Part shown: piece after piece, positions 7,239 to 14,046 of the stretch
Position numbering within the stretch: position 1 is the stretch's first letter
How the letters are laid out: each line of letters begins with the position of its first letter
NCBI RefSeq assembly: GCF_002749615.1
Contig: NZ_CP024201.1
Span: forward strand, 3,100,001-3,164,000
From: Caulobacter mirabilis
GTDB taxonomy: Bacteria; Pseudomonadota; Alphaproteobacteria; Caulobacterales; Caulobacteraceae
Direction of reading: 5' to 3'
DNA: 64,000 nucleotides
Program-made: the position numbers and the translations under genes
Notes under the pieces: generated by a model
Database searches by the model: none
What the model saw: the letters and a program-made list of their open reading frames with translations, nothing else
Told to the model about the DNA's origin: nothing

Positions 7239-7850
7239 CTACGAGAAGCCACCGTTGAGGGACGGCAAGCCCTCTTCAGCTGCGATGATCTGGTTGAGCG
7301 CGCGGCCTCCTCGTTCCGTCACGCTATGCACCTCTCGCCAGTGCGCGACGGATCCATCGTATGCGTCCAGGGCGGCCACCAGGCTCTCAAGCTCGGTTCT
7401 GGCGACCTGCAACCAGCGGACGGCTTTTGCGGACGTCAGGGGCTGCTCAAGGAAGTACCGCACAACGCCAAGGCTCCGCTCGGCATCGATCAAGGCCGTC
7501 GATCGGCGCTGCAGGAAGACCCTGCTGTCACCGTTGGAGTTTCGCAGCGCCATGTCAGTCGCAGCGAAGGAGGTAAGGGCGTCCTCGACCGCGTCCAGTG
7601 CTGCGCGCGATCGGTCCTGTCGTTCCGCCTCCTGCGTCGCCAACTGACGTCTTACGCTGCCCCGATCGATCCAGACCACCACCAGGATTGCGACTACCGA
7701 CCCGACCGCCTGGACCCAACCGGCCAGGCCCGGGTGTTCGTCTGTCCAGGCGACGATCTCCCCGCCCCACATCGCCCCGAACAGCAGCCCGAAGCCGCCG
7801 ATGGCGCCGGCGGCGTACGGCACCCACGATTTCAGTTTGCCGGCCCCCAT
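7239..7850 (-). CDS. Membrane-anchored protein of the element with cytoplasmic helical domain
   Basis: A 203-residue protein with two N-terminal membrane helices (about 10-32 and 44-62, the second containing WVQAVGSVVAIL), then about 140 residues of helical soluble domain (RRQLATQEAERQDRSRAAL, LIDAERSLGVVRYFLEQ, WLQVARTELESLVAALDA). The soluble part lacks a motif I recognise and could be a sensor or partner-binding helical bundle. Its stop lies about 25 bases before the ATG of the shorter paralogue, so the two form an operon. A two-helix anchor plus a soluble helical domain is a layout seen in some superinfection-exclusion and abortive-infection proteins, but that role here is only a hypothesis. 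Confidence 0.6.
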   Translation of the reverse strand: MGAGKLKSWVPYAAGAIGGFGLLFGAMWGGEIVAWTDEHPGLAGWVQAVGSVVAILVVVWIDRGSVRRQLATQEAERQDRSRAALDAVEDALTSFAATDMALRNSNGDSRVFLQRRSTALIDAERSLGVVRYFLEQPLTSAKAVRWLQVARTELESLVAALDAYDGSVAHWREVHSVTERGGRALNQIIAAEEGLPSLNGGFS

Positions 7851-7963
7851 GCGGTGAACGGTGGCACGATTCCCGCGAGGGCGGCATGAGGGCAGCGCAG
7901 TTCACCAACGCCTCACCCGACCACCACACCTCGGCCGCGGCGACCAAGGCCTGCCGTTTGGCG

Positions 7964-8536
7964 CTACGATGGCGATGGTGGATAGTCGGCAGGTGGCCTT
8001 GGCGTGTCGCGCGGCCGAAAATGAATGTCTTCGATGGTTATCGATATGTCGCTAGACCGGATGCGGATCGCACCGACAGTTTCAGCGACCTTGCCCAACT
8101 GGCCCACAACGGCGTCCAGTTGGTCGATCGTAATTTGCGTAGCCGGCGCCTTAGGTCGGAACTGAGCACGCGCACGACCGTAGAAGTCGTCAATGACGAA
8201 TCCGCTTGCCTTGAGCAGCGTCATCAATGCCATGAAGTTGGCAACGGCGGTTGCTTGGGCACCGCTGAATGCTGCTACTGCTGCATTTGCGATAGGCACC
8301 ACCTCGAAGATCAAGTCGAGAGATCCGGCGCCCGCTTCCCTCAGGGTCAGGAGCGAGGACGGAGGTCCCAGGTCGAAATGGACCTCCCACCAGTCGTACA
8401 CGGAGCCGATGCTGTTGATGAGCGTTCCGATCGTCGCGGCATCGGGTGGGGCGGGCTCATCTACATCACGCGAGCTTTGAATTCTGACACCAATGTTCCT
8501 AGCACCGACCGCCAAGCCGGCAGTTCTGGTCGCCAT
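7964..8536 (-). CDS. Unknown protein of the element, 190 residues
   Basis: A good GGGGGG ribosome site lies seven bases before the ATG. The product has no signal peptide or clear membrane helix. It has an Asp/Pro-rich N-terminal segment, INSIGSVYDWWEVHFDLGP, a central hydrophobic/Ala-rich stretch (NAAVAAFSGAQATAVANFM), an Ile-rich strand region (ITIDQLDAVVGQLGK, SDISITIEDIHF) and a Pro-rich tail. It is divergent from the integrase operon, and about 70 bases separate its start from the first small ORF of that operon, the natural place for a shared control region. No family recognised. Confidence 0.55.
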   Translation of the reverse strand: MATRTAGLAVGARNIGVRIQSSRDVDEPAPPDAATIGTLINSIGSVYDWWEVHFDLGPPSSLLTLREAGAGSLDLIFEVVPIANAAVAAFSGAQATAVANFMALMTLLKASGFVIDDFYGRARAQFRPKAPATQITIDQLDAVVGQLGKVAETVGAIRIRSSDISITIEDIHFRPRDTPRPPADYPPSPS

Positions 8537-8605
8537 CTAGCCCCCCGTCCTGGAAGAACTCACGTCACATCACAGCGGCTTGTACGCAACCATAGCGAGG
8601 AGTCC

Positions 8606-8689
8606 ATGTTCGTGGCGAGCCCGACGATGGGCTTCAGGAATCGCCTTGAGCCACTTCCGCTCACCGACAAGCTCAAGCCACGCATATGA
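8606..8689 (+). CDS. Leader peptide or micro-ORF of the integrase operon, 27 residues
   Basis: ATG with a GAGGAG ribosome site four bases upstream; the product ends LTDKLKPRI. The stop overlaps the start of the 64-residue gene as ATATGA, and that gene in turn overlaps the integrase start (ATGA). Such a chain is unlikely by chance and suggests that translation of the micro-ORF opens the next start. It is too short to be an excisionase. Confidence 0.4.
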   Translation: MFVASPTMGFRNRLEPLPLTDKLKPRI

Positions 8690-8880
8690 CCAGGCCCTCC
8701 TTCACACAGGCGGATATCAAGAGAGCGGTTCAGGCGGTGGAAGCGGTGGGTAAGTCAGTTGCGGCTGTGGACTTTCCGCCACAGGGTGGCTTTCGGGTCT
8801 TGCTCGGTGAGCCCGAAGGCGCCGCGTTGGCCGGCAGGAGCGGCGAGAACGAGTGGGACGAGGTTCTTCGCCAGCAATGA
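8686..8880 (+). CDS. Small protein upstream of and coupled to the integrase, 64 residues
   Basis: A 64-residue soluble protein: helix TQADIKRAVQAVEAVGKSV, a strand AAVDFPPQGGFRVLLGEP, then an acidic end (GENEWDEVLRQQ). The position and size are those of the small unknown gene that often precedes tyrosine integrases in alphaproteobacterial elements. It could act as an excisionase or regulator, but no winged-helix signature is evident. Its stop overlaps the integrase ATG by four bases. Confidence 0.6.
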   Translation: MTRPSFTQADIKRAVQAVEAVGKSVAAVDFPPQGGFRVLLGEPEGAALAGRSGENEWDEVLRQQ

Positions 8881-9929
8881 AGCGCATGGCGAAGATAGAG
8901 CTGAAGTACGTGAAGGCCTACAAGGACCGGCACGGCACCCTGCGCCACTACTTCCGGCGCAAGGGCTTCCCGACGGTCGTGCTGCCCGGCCCGGCCGGCT
9001 CTGCCGAGTTCCTGGCGGCCTACGCCGAAGCCGAGGCCCAGGCTCCCCGACCGCAAGCTGTTGGGTCGAAGGTTCAGCCCCGCTCGATCAACGCACTGAT
9101 CATCCAATACTACCAGTCGACCGAGTTCCGGGATCTCAAAGAGATCACCCAGCGTGGCTACCGGAACATGCTCGATCGCTTCCGCGACAAGCACGGCAAC
9201 AAGAGCGCGATCAGCGTCCAGACCCACCACTTCGAGGCCATCTTTCACGGGATGGCCGACACGCCTGGCGCCGCGGTGAACCTGCGGAAGCGGCTGCGGC
9301 GCGTCTTCCGCCTGGCCGTGCGACTGGGCTGGCGGAAGGACAATCCGGTCGTGGAGACCGAGCTCCGGCGGAAGAAGACGAAGGGCTTCATCCCGTGGTC
9401 GGAGGAGGATATCGCCAAGTATCTGGAGCACTGGGCGCCTGGCACCCGCGAGCGCCTGGCGCTGCTTCTCTTTCTCTGCGCCGGCCAGCGCCGCAGCGAC
9501 ACGGTCACCATGGGCCGCCAGCATGTGAAAGACGGGAAGATCAGCGCATGCCAACTGAAGACCGAAACGCGCGTGCTGATCCCGATGCACCCGCTGCTAA
9601 GGGCGGAGCTTGAACTGCACCCCTCAACTGACCTGACGTTCTTGCTCACGCAGTACGGCCTGCCGTTCTCGGCCGCAGGATTTACGGGCTGGTTCGTCGA
9701 GCGCGCGAAGATGGCAGGAGTGGTCGACCGCACCCCACACGGCCTGCGGAAGGCCGCCGGACGCCGCCTCGCCGAAGCGGGCTGCACCGTGCACCAGATC
9801 ATGGCCGTCCTGGGCCACGTCTCCCTAGGCGAGGCCGAGAAATATACGCGCGATGCGGACCGTGCTCAGCTCGCGGATGATGCCTTCGAGAAGCTGCTCG
9901 AGGCCGAAACCAGAACGTCGAGTGTCTAA
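8877..9929 (+). CDS. Tyrosine recombinase / phage-type integrase
   Basis: Site-specific recombinase that would integrate and excise the element at the neighbouring tRNA. The 350-residue protein has an arm-binding region, a SAM-like core-binding domain (about 70-165) and a catalytic domain with the expected residues: Arg in AGQRRSDTV (about 205), Lys in CQLKTETRVLIPM, His-x-x-Arg in TPHGLRKAAG (about 286-289), His in VLGHVSLGEA (about 312) and the Tyr nucleophile in EKYTRDA (about 322). All are present, so it is probably active. The ATG at 8877 overlaps the preceding gene's stop; an earlier in-frame start at 8853 would break that overlap. The stop codon lies inside a 20-base palindrome. Confidence 0.9.
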   Translation: MKRMAKIELKYVKAYKDRHGTLRHYFRRKGFPTVVLPGPAGSAEFLAAYAEAEAQAPRPQAVGSKVQPRSINALIIQYYQSTEFRDLKEITQRGYRNMLDRFRDKHGNKSAISVQTHHFEAIFHGMADTPGAAVNLRKRLRRVFRLAVRLGWRKDNPVVETELRRKKTKGFIPWSEEDIAKYLEHWAPGTRERLALLLFLCAGQRRSDTVTMGRQHVKDGKISACQLKTETRVLIPMHPLLRAELELHPSTDLTFLLTQYGLPFSAAGFTGWFVERAKMAGVVDRTPHGLRKAAGRRLAEAGCTVHQIMAVLGHVSLGEAEKYTRDADRAQLADDAFEKLLEAETRTSSV

Positions 9930-9943
9930 CCGGTTAGACACTT
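9922..9943 (+). terminator. Palindrome at the integrase stop: terminator and/or integrase arm site
   Basis: A perfect 20-base palindrome (GTGTCTAA-CCGG-TTAGACAC) that contains the integrase stop codon and is followed by TTT. As RNA it gives an eight-pair stem with a four-base loop. As DNA, each arm is the TGTCTA motif found twice at the far end of the element, so it could also be bound by the integrase. Confidence 0.5.
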
Positions 9944-9980
9944 TGGCCCCTACCCCTTGCGCCATAAGGGTTTGCGCTAG

Positions 9981-10002
9981 GGGTTGGTAGGCCCGGAGGG
10001 AC
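9981..10002. repeat. attR: 22-bp direct repeat overlapping the tRNA 3' end
   Basis: Identical to 4800-4821. It contains the encoded CCA end, acceptor strand and part of the T stem of the tRNA at 9985-10060, so integration here leaves the tRNA gene intact. Confidence 0.85.
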
Positions 10003-10060
10003 TCGAACCCCCAACCAAGCCGTTATGAGCGGCCGGCTCTAACCATTGAGCTACGGGCCC
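9985..10060 (-). tRNA. tRNA with CAU anticodon, probably tRNA-Ile2 (lysidine type)
   Basis: Reads as a full 76-base cloverleaf on the minus strand, with CCA encoded: acceptor GGGCCCG / CGGGCCT, D arm GCTC-AATGGTTA-GAGC, anticodon stem GGCCG / CGGCT with loop CTCATAA, variable loop TGGTT, T arm GGGGG-TTCGAGT-CCCTC. It is not the initiator, because positions 1 and 72 can pair. The CTCATAAnnGCTTGGT stretch resembles bacterial tRNA-Ile2, whose C34 is modified by TilS to read AUA, more than elongator tRNA-Met. Automatic annotation would often call it tRNA-Met. Confidence 0.88.
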
Positions 10061-10083
10061 CCGAAGCACAGTTGGCGCGTTAC

Positions 10084-10131
10084 CATGAACCGAACGCCGC
10101 TTACAGGTCCGGTTCATGTGCGTTCTGTCAA
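10084..10131 (-). promoter_or_regulatory. Candidate tRNA promoter and inverted repeat
   Basis: On the minus strand a perfect -35-like TTGACA lies at 10131-10126, about 66 bases before the tRNA 5' end; the matching -10 is not obvious. A nine-base inverted repeat (CATGAACCG at 10084-10092, CGGTTCATG at 10110-10118) overlaps the same stretch. Confidence 0.3.
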
Positions 10132-10177
10132 AAGCCCCCTCAACGGACGCGATCAAGCGTCCGCGTTGGAGAAAAAC

Positions 10178-10921
10178 ATGAAAGCCTTCTTGCGGGCCGC
10201 CGCCGTCGGGGCCCTGATCACCGCGACGGCCCTTCCCGCTGTCGCCCAGACCGCCGCCGCCCCTGCTCGAGCCGAATCGATGTTCCAAGCCACCACGCTG
10301 AACCTCGCCGCCTTCGGCGAAACCCGCGTCCGTCCGGACCAGGCGACCATCACCCTGGGCGTGACCACCGACGGCGCCACCGCCGCCGATGCGATGAAGG
10401 CCAATACGGCCAAGATGAACCAGGTGATCGCGGCCCTGAAGAAGGGCGGCATCGCCGATCGCGACATCCAGACCAGCAGCCTGAACCTGAACCCGCAGTA
10501 CCACTATCAGGAAAACCAGCCGCCGAAGCTGACCGGCTATCAGGCGTCGAACCAGGTGACCATCGTGGTCCGCGACCTGGCCAAGCTGGGCCAGGCGGTC
10601 GACGCCGCGGTGACCTCCGGCGCCACCAACATCGGCGGCATCGGCTTTGGGCTGCAGAACAGCGACGCGGCCGAGGACGCCGCCCGGCTCCAGGCGGTGA
10701 AGGCCCTCCAGGCCAAGGCCGACCTCTACGCCAAGGCCACCGGCTACCGCGTCGCACGCCTGGTCAACCTGTCGGAAGGCGGCGGCTACGCCCCGCCCCC
10801 GCCGATGCCGATGATGGCCTACGCCCGCATGGAGAAGGCCGCCGACGGCGGCGCTCCGGTCGAGGCCGGCGAACTGAAGGTCCGGGTCGACATCACGGCC
10901 CAGTTCGAACTGGTGAAGTAG
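10178..10921 (+). CDS. SIMPL-domain (DUF541) periplasmic protein
   Basis: A 247-residue exported protein: signal peptide with cleavage after LPAVAQ (about residue 24), then one SIMPL domain (LNLAAFGETRVRPDQATITLGV, NTAKMNQVIAALKKGGI, SSLNLNPQYHY, GYQASNQVTIVVRDL, then a C-terminal strand VRVDITAQFEL). Family members are periplasmic or outer-membrane associated, form large ring assemblies and are linked to oxidative-stress protection (E. coli YggE), but the biochemical role is not settled. The ATG at 10178 follows a GGAG site and begins the signal peptide; the frame is open further upstream across the tRNA but is not coding there. A strong terminator follows. Confidence 0.85.
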   Translation: MKAFLRAAAVGALITATALPAVAQTAAAPARAESMFQATTLNLAAFGETRVRPDQATITLGVTTDGATAADAMKANTAKMNQVIAALKKGGIADRDIQTSSLNLNPQYHYQENQPPKLTGYQASNQVTIVVRDLAKLGQAVDAAVTSGATNIGGIGFGLQNSDAAEDAARLQAVKALQAKADLYAKATGYRVARLVNLSEGGGYAPPPPMPMMAYARMEKAADGGAPVEAGELKVRVDITAQFELVK

Positions 10922-10947
10922 GGCTTCTTCGGAAGCAGCGCTTCTTA

Positions 10948-10975
10948 GGGGAGCGGGTTCGCCCGCTCCCCTTTT
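10948..10975 (+). terminator. Strong intrinsic terminator after the SIMPL gene
   Basis: A perfect ten-base-pair stem (GGGGAGCGGG / CCCGCTCCCC) with a TTCG tetraloop and a following TTTT, ending exactly at the stop codon of the convergent lipoprotein gene. Confidence 0.8.
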
Positions 10976-11431
10976 CTACATTCCGGCCCGGACTAGCGCG
11001 GCCTCCAGCCGGATCTTGATCTCGCGCCCAGGCAGGACGCCGGGGCCGACCATCAGGGCGGCGTAGGCCAGGTCGCCGTGCTGGGCGCCCGGACTCTTGG
11101 GAACCGCGCCCGAGGCCCAGGCCACCCGATCCTCGCCGCTGTCGCAGCTGATCGTGCGCTCGTCGCCCTTGGCGGCCAGCTTGGCCAGCTCGTCGGCGTT
11201 CAGCGATCCGGGCGTGTTGCAGGACGGCAGCGGCCGACCGCAGTTGGCGTGCGTCCCGTAGCGGTAGACGACTTTCGCCGTGCCCTTCTCGACCAGCAGC
11301 ACGCAGGTGCTCGGATCGCCGACGGCGCCGGCGACTTCCGTATCGAGCTTGGCGAGGTCTGTCCCCTTCGGCGCCGGGTCGCAGGCGGCGAGCAAGCTCA
11401 GGACTGGCAGGACGAGGACAAGGCGGCGCAC
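10976..11431 (-). CDS. Predicted lipoprotein, unknown function
   Basis: A 151-residue protein with a lipoprotein signal: basic RR, hydrophobic LVLVLPVLS and the lipobox LLAAC followed by Asp. The mature part has three further cysteines (STCVLL, NCGRPLPSCNTP and ISCDSGED) that could form disulfides, and the strands AKVVYRYGTH and EIKIRLEAAL. I chose the GTG start because GGAG lies at the right distance and the signal then begins properly; a TTG 17 codons earlier adds an unlikely leader. An Asp after the lipid-anchored Cys would favour inner-membrane retention by the enterobacterial rule, which may not apply here. No family is recognised. Confidence 0.65.
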   Translation of the reverse strand: MRRLVLVLPVLSLLAACDPAPKGTDLAKLDTEVAGAVGDPSTCVLLVEKGTAKVVYRYGTHANCGRPLPSCNTPGSLNADELAKLAAKGDERTISCDSGEDRVAWASGAVPKSPGAQHGDLAYAALMVGPGVLPGREIKIRLEAALVRAGM

Positions 11432-11494
11432 GATCGAAACTCCAGGCGTTGAACCCGGAGTTTGCGCGCTTAGCGACCCCAACTCAATTGGAGC

Positions 11495-11851
11495 TTAGGC
11501 GGCCCGCTTGGGCTCGTTGCCTTCGTCCAGCAGGACGACGCTGGGATTGTAGTTGCGGGCCTCCTCGGCCGGCATCTGGCAGTAGGTGACGACGATCACC
11601 TTGTCGCCCTTCTGGACCAGACGGGCGGCCGCGCCGTTGACGCCGATCACTTTGGACCCGCGCGGGGCCTCGATGGCGTAGGTGGTGAAGCGGGCGCCGT
11701 TGGTGATGTTCAGCACATCGACCTGCTCGTTCGGCAGGATGCCGGAAGCGTCGAGAAGATCGCGATCGATGGCGATCGAACCTTCGTAGTCGAGATCGGC
11801 CTGGGTCACCGTGGCGCGGTGCAGCTTGGCCTTCATCATGGTCAGCAGCAT
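11495..11851 (-). CDS. panD: Aspartate 1-decarboxylase
   Basis: Makes beta-alanine from aspartate for pantothenate and coenzyme A. The 118-residue proenzyme has the family hallmarks: [20 protein letters not shown], with the Gly-Ser self-cleavage site in YEGSIAID that generates the pyruvoyl cofactor, then [19 protein letters not shown] and [19 protein letters not shown]. The start is the ATG before [10 protein letters not shown]; the frame is open 16 codons further but that extension does not resemble PanD. The gene stands alone on the minus strand with no pan neighbour, which is common for panD in alphaproteobacteria. Confidence 0.92.
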   Translation of the reverse strand: MLLTMMKAKLHRATVTQADLDYEGSIAIDRDLLDASGILPNEQVDVLNITNGARFTTYAIEAPRGSKVIGVNGAAARLVQKGDKVIVVTYCQMPAEEARNYNPSVVLLDEGNEPKRAA

Positions 11852-12086
11852 GGCGTCTACAACCTGCAATCGTGGGTAGGATCGCGGCGCCGCACACACA
11901 AGGCCGCCGTTGAGAGGCAGGGGATATACAGTTTCGAGACCCCTGTTTCAATTGCGGTGCAACATGACGTCGCGGCAGGGTTCGACGGGACAGGGCTTCC
12001 GCCGAAGATCATCAGTTCGGATTGCCGATATCGAACAAGCGTTTGCGGGCGCGGGCTCACCTCCGTCCGGCGCCGGACCAAAGTGA

Positions 12087-12110
12087 GGCGGCGGCCCCTG
12101 GCCCGCCGCC
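12087..12110 (-). terminator. Possible terminator of the regulator/membrane protein operon
   Basis: A perfect eight-base-pair GC stem (GGCGGCGG / CCGCCGCC) with an eight-base loop, starting ten bases beyond the regulator stop. The T tract on the minus strand is weak (TCACTTT). Confidence 0.4.
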
Positions 12111-12119
12111 TTCGGCCGT

Positions 12120-12422
12120 CTAGCGCTGTGTTTCCACCAGCCGCCCGATCGCCTCCAGGTAGGTCGCGAAGGCCTTCCGCCCGTCATCGGTGATGGTCAG
12201 GGTGGTCAGCGGCTTTCGTCCCACGAACCCCTTCTCGACGGCGACATAGCCGGCGTCCTCCAGCTTCCTCAGGTGAGCCGACAGGTTGCCGTCGGTGGCC
12301 TGGAGCCTGCCCTTGAGGGTGTTGAAGTCCGCCGATCCCGATCCGGCGAGATAGGCCATCACGCCCAGCCTCAGACGTCCGTGGATCACCTCGTCGATGC
12401 GGTCGATGTCGAAGTCGTCCAT
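12120..12422 (-). CDS. Winged-helix transcriptional regulator (HTH_34/MarR-like)
   Basis: A 100-residue single-domain DNA-binding protein. DEVIHGRLRLGVMAYLAGSG, then DFNTLKGRLQATDGNLSAHLRKLEDAGYV form the helix-turn-helix, and KGFVGRKPLTTLTITDDGR the wing. This matches the small winged-helix family often paired with an integral-membrane gene. It starts 11 bases after the stop of the membrane protein upstream, so the two are co-transcribed. It probably autoregulates the pair; the ligand is unknown. Confidence 0.8.
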   Translation of the reverse strand: MDDFDIDRIDEVIHGRLRLGVMAYLAGSGSADFNTLKGRLQATDGNLSAHLRKLEDAGYVAVEKGFVGRKPLTTLTITDDGRKAFATYLEAIGRLVETQR

Positions 12423-12433
12423 CGGTCCGCTCC

Positions 12434-13060
12434 CTAAACGATGTCCGCGGGTTCCTGGCGCATCAGGATCAGGCCCGGCAGGGTGGCCAGCAGAATCAGC
12501 CCCGCCGCGTAGGCGAGCATCTGATAGGGATTCCCCGTCAGGGCCGCCATGCCCACCGCCGCTGCGAAGCTGGCGAAGGCCACGCCCTTGATCCAGCCGG
12601 TGTTGCTCAGCGCGCCGGCGATGAACCAGCAGGTTCCGTAGAGGGCGAAGATCACCACCGGAATCACCGCCATCGCGGCCCAGTTCCCGGAGACCAGCCC
12701 GATCACCGTCAGGCCGAGGAAGAGGGTGAAGATGGCGAACCCGACCCCGGACCAGGCGACCCCGGTCGCCTTGTTGACCCCGGCGCTGTAGCCCGGCCGC
12801 CCCTTGGAGCGATTCAGGATGACGCTCATCACCACGCCGAACGCCACGCCCGCGAGGCTCCAGTTGATCAGATAGGCCCAGCCCGAGACCTTCAGGACGC
12901 CGCTGGCGATCAGCCAGTGCCCCACAGCTCCGGCCCCGAAGATCAGCCCGGCCGAGAAGAGGACGCCGCCAAACAGCAGCGGCGCGGAGCTGCCCTCCTG
13001 GGCGAGCGCGCGCATGAAGGCGATGTCGTCCTTCAGCGCCTGAATGTTGTCTTCCGTCAT
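12434..13060 (-). CDS. Integral membrane protein in operon with the regulator
   Basis: A 208-residue protein with a cytoplasmic helix at the N terminus (MTEDNIQALKDDIAFMRAL) and six predicted membrane helices, including LLFGGVLFSAGLIFGAG, WSLAGVAFGVVMSVIL, VGFAIFTLFLGLTVIGLVSG, AVIPVVIFALYGTCWFIAG and YAAGLILLATLPGLIL. The ATG at 13060 gives a sensible N terminus; the frame is open to 13201 but overlaps the promoter region of the divergent nitroreductase. Its job is unknown; pairs of this kind are often annotated only as a conserved membrane protein with an HTH partner. Confidence 0.75.
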   Translation of the reverse strand: MTEDNIQALKDDIAFMRALAQEGSSAPLLFGGVLFSAGLIFGAGAVGHWLIASGVLKVSGWAYLINWSLAGVAFGVVMSVILNRSKGRPGYSAGVNKATGVAWSGVGFAIFTLFLGLTVIGLVSGNWAAMAVIPVVIFALYGTCWFIAGALSNTGWIKGVAFASFAAAVGMAALTGNPYQMLAYAAGLILLATLPGLILMRQEPADIV

Positions 13061-13193
13061 GTCACGGCCCTCCTGGCCGACAGCCTCGATGACACAAGCA
13101 TGCGCAATGCACTTTGTAATGTAAAGTTCTTTTTCGTGGACCGCCGCGGGGGCGCCCGGCTGCGATGTCCCGTCCACAACGGGAACCCGAACC

Positions 13194-13877
13194 ATGTCCA
13201 TGAGCTACGAGGAGGTCGTCGTCGGGCGCCGCAGCATCCGGGGCTACAAGCCGGACCCGGTCCCCAGGGCCCTGATCCGCGAAGTCATCGACATCGCCAT
13301 GCGGGCCCCGTCGTCGCTGAACACCCAGCCCTGGAACTTCTACGTCCTGACCGGCGAGCCGCTGGACCGCATCCGGGCCGGCAACACCCAGCGCAACCTG
13401 GCCGGCGTGCCCCACTCCCGCGAGTTCCGTATCCATGGCGAATACGCCGGCGCCCATCGCGAGCGGCAGGTCGAGATCGCCAAGCAGCTGTTCGCCGCCA
13501 TGGGCATCGCCCGGGAGGACAAGGAGAAACGCACCGACTGGGTCATGCGCGGCTTCCGCCAGTTCGACGCGCCGGTCTCCATCGTGGTGACCTACGACCG
13601 CTCCATCCATGGCGGCGACATCGCGCCCTTCGACTGCGGCGCGGTCACCAACGCCCTGGTCAACGCCGCCTGGTCGCGCGGCCTGGGCTGCGTGATCAAC
13701 AGCCAGGGGATCATGCAGTCGCCCGTGGTCCGCGAGCACGCCGGCATCCCGGACGACCAGGTGATCATGATCTGCGTCGCCATGGGCTGGCCGGACGACG
13801 AGTTCCCGGCCAACGCGGTGGTCTCGCGTCGCAAGTCGGTCGACGAGGCGGCGGTGTTCCTGGGGTTCGGGGACTAG
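13194..13877 (+). CDS. Nitroreductase-family FMN oxidoreductase
   Basis: A 227-residue member of the nitroreductase superfamily, which uses FMN and NAD(P)H to reduce nitroaromatics, quinones or similar compounds. The FMN-phosphate-binding RRSIRGYKPDPVP is at the start, APSSLNTQPWNFYVLTG follows, and near the end are GLGCVINSQGIMQSPVVREH and the signature WPDDEFPANAVVSRRKSVDE. The length and the last motif fit the PnbA/nitrobenzoate-reductase-like branch. It is divergent from the membrane/regulator operon with about 130 bases between. Two in-frame ATGs start the protein (MSM); the first is taken. Confidence 0.88.
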   Translation: MSMSYEEVVVGRRSIRGYKPDPVPRALIREVIDIAMRAPSSLNTQPWNFYVLTGEPLDRIRAGNTQRNLAGVPHSREFRIHGEYAGAHRERQVEIAKQLFAAMGIAREDKEKRTDWVMRGFRQFDAPVSIVVTYDRSIHGGDIAPFDCGAVTNALVNAAWSRGLGCVINSQGIMQSPVVREHAGIPDDQVIMICVAMGWPDDEFPANAVVSRRKSVDEAAVFLGFGD

Positions 13878-13891
13878 GAGGCCGCTTGATG

Positions 13892-13968
13892 GGGGACATG
13901 CTCCGAAGGTGCGTGTCCCCCGCCGGCCGAGTGCGCGGGGACACGCACCCTGCGGGAGCCTGTCCCCA
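13892..13968. repeat. Nested palindromic intergenic element
   Basis: Two inverted repeats are nested in the gap after the nitroreductase gene. The outer arms are GGGACATGCTCC and GGAGCCTGTCCC (one mismatch). The inner arms are GGTGCGTGTCCCC and GGGGACACGCACC (perfect). The layout is that of a REP-like element; copies elsewhere in the genome are expected but cannot be checked here. Confidence 0.6.
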
Positions 13969-14046
13969 CAGTTCACGCACATCCCATGTCACAACCGCGC
14001 CGGTCGCCTCGTCTCATCATCGAACCCCAACCGATGGAGACATCCG

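Larger units (their letters stand above)
4800..10002. mobile_element. tRNA-integrated genomic element, about 5.2 kb, with tyrosine integrase
   Basis: An identical 22-base segment occurs at 4800-4821 and at 9981-10002. The right copy forms the 3' end of a complete tRNA gene (18 of its bases lie inside the tRNA), the classic target of tyrosine integrases. The integrase gene (8877-9929) lies next to the tRNA copy. Between the repeats the DNA is visibly less G+C rich and less dense in long ORFs than the flanks. It encodes an HNH endonuclease, unknown membrane proteins and several very small ORFs. There is no replication, capsid or conjugation gene, so it resembles a small satellite-like or defective integrative element rather than a prophage. 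Confidence 0.88.

Noticed and set aside
4800..10002. Element as a complete prophage or conjugative element
   Set aside because: No terminase, portal, capsid, tail, relaxase or replication gene is visible; only an HNH nuclease hints at phage ancestry.
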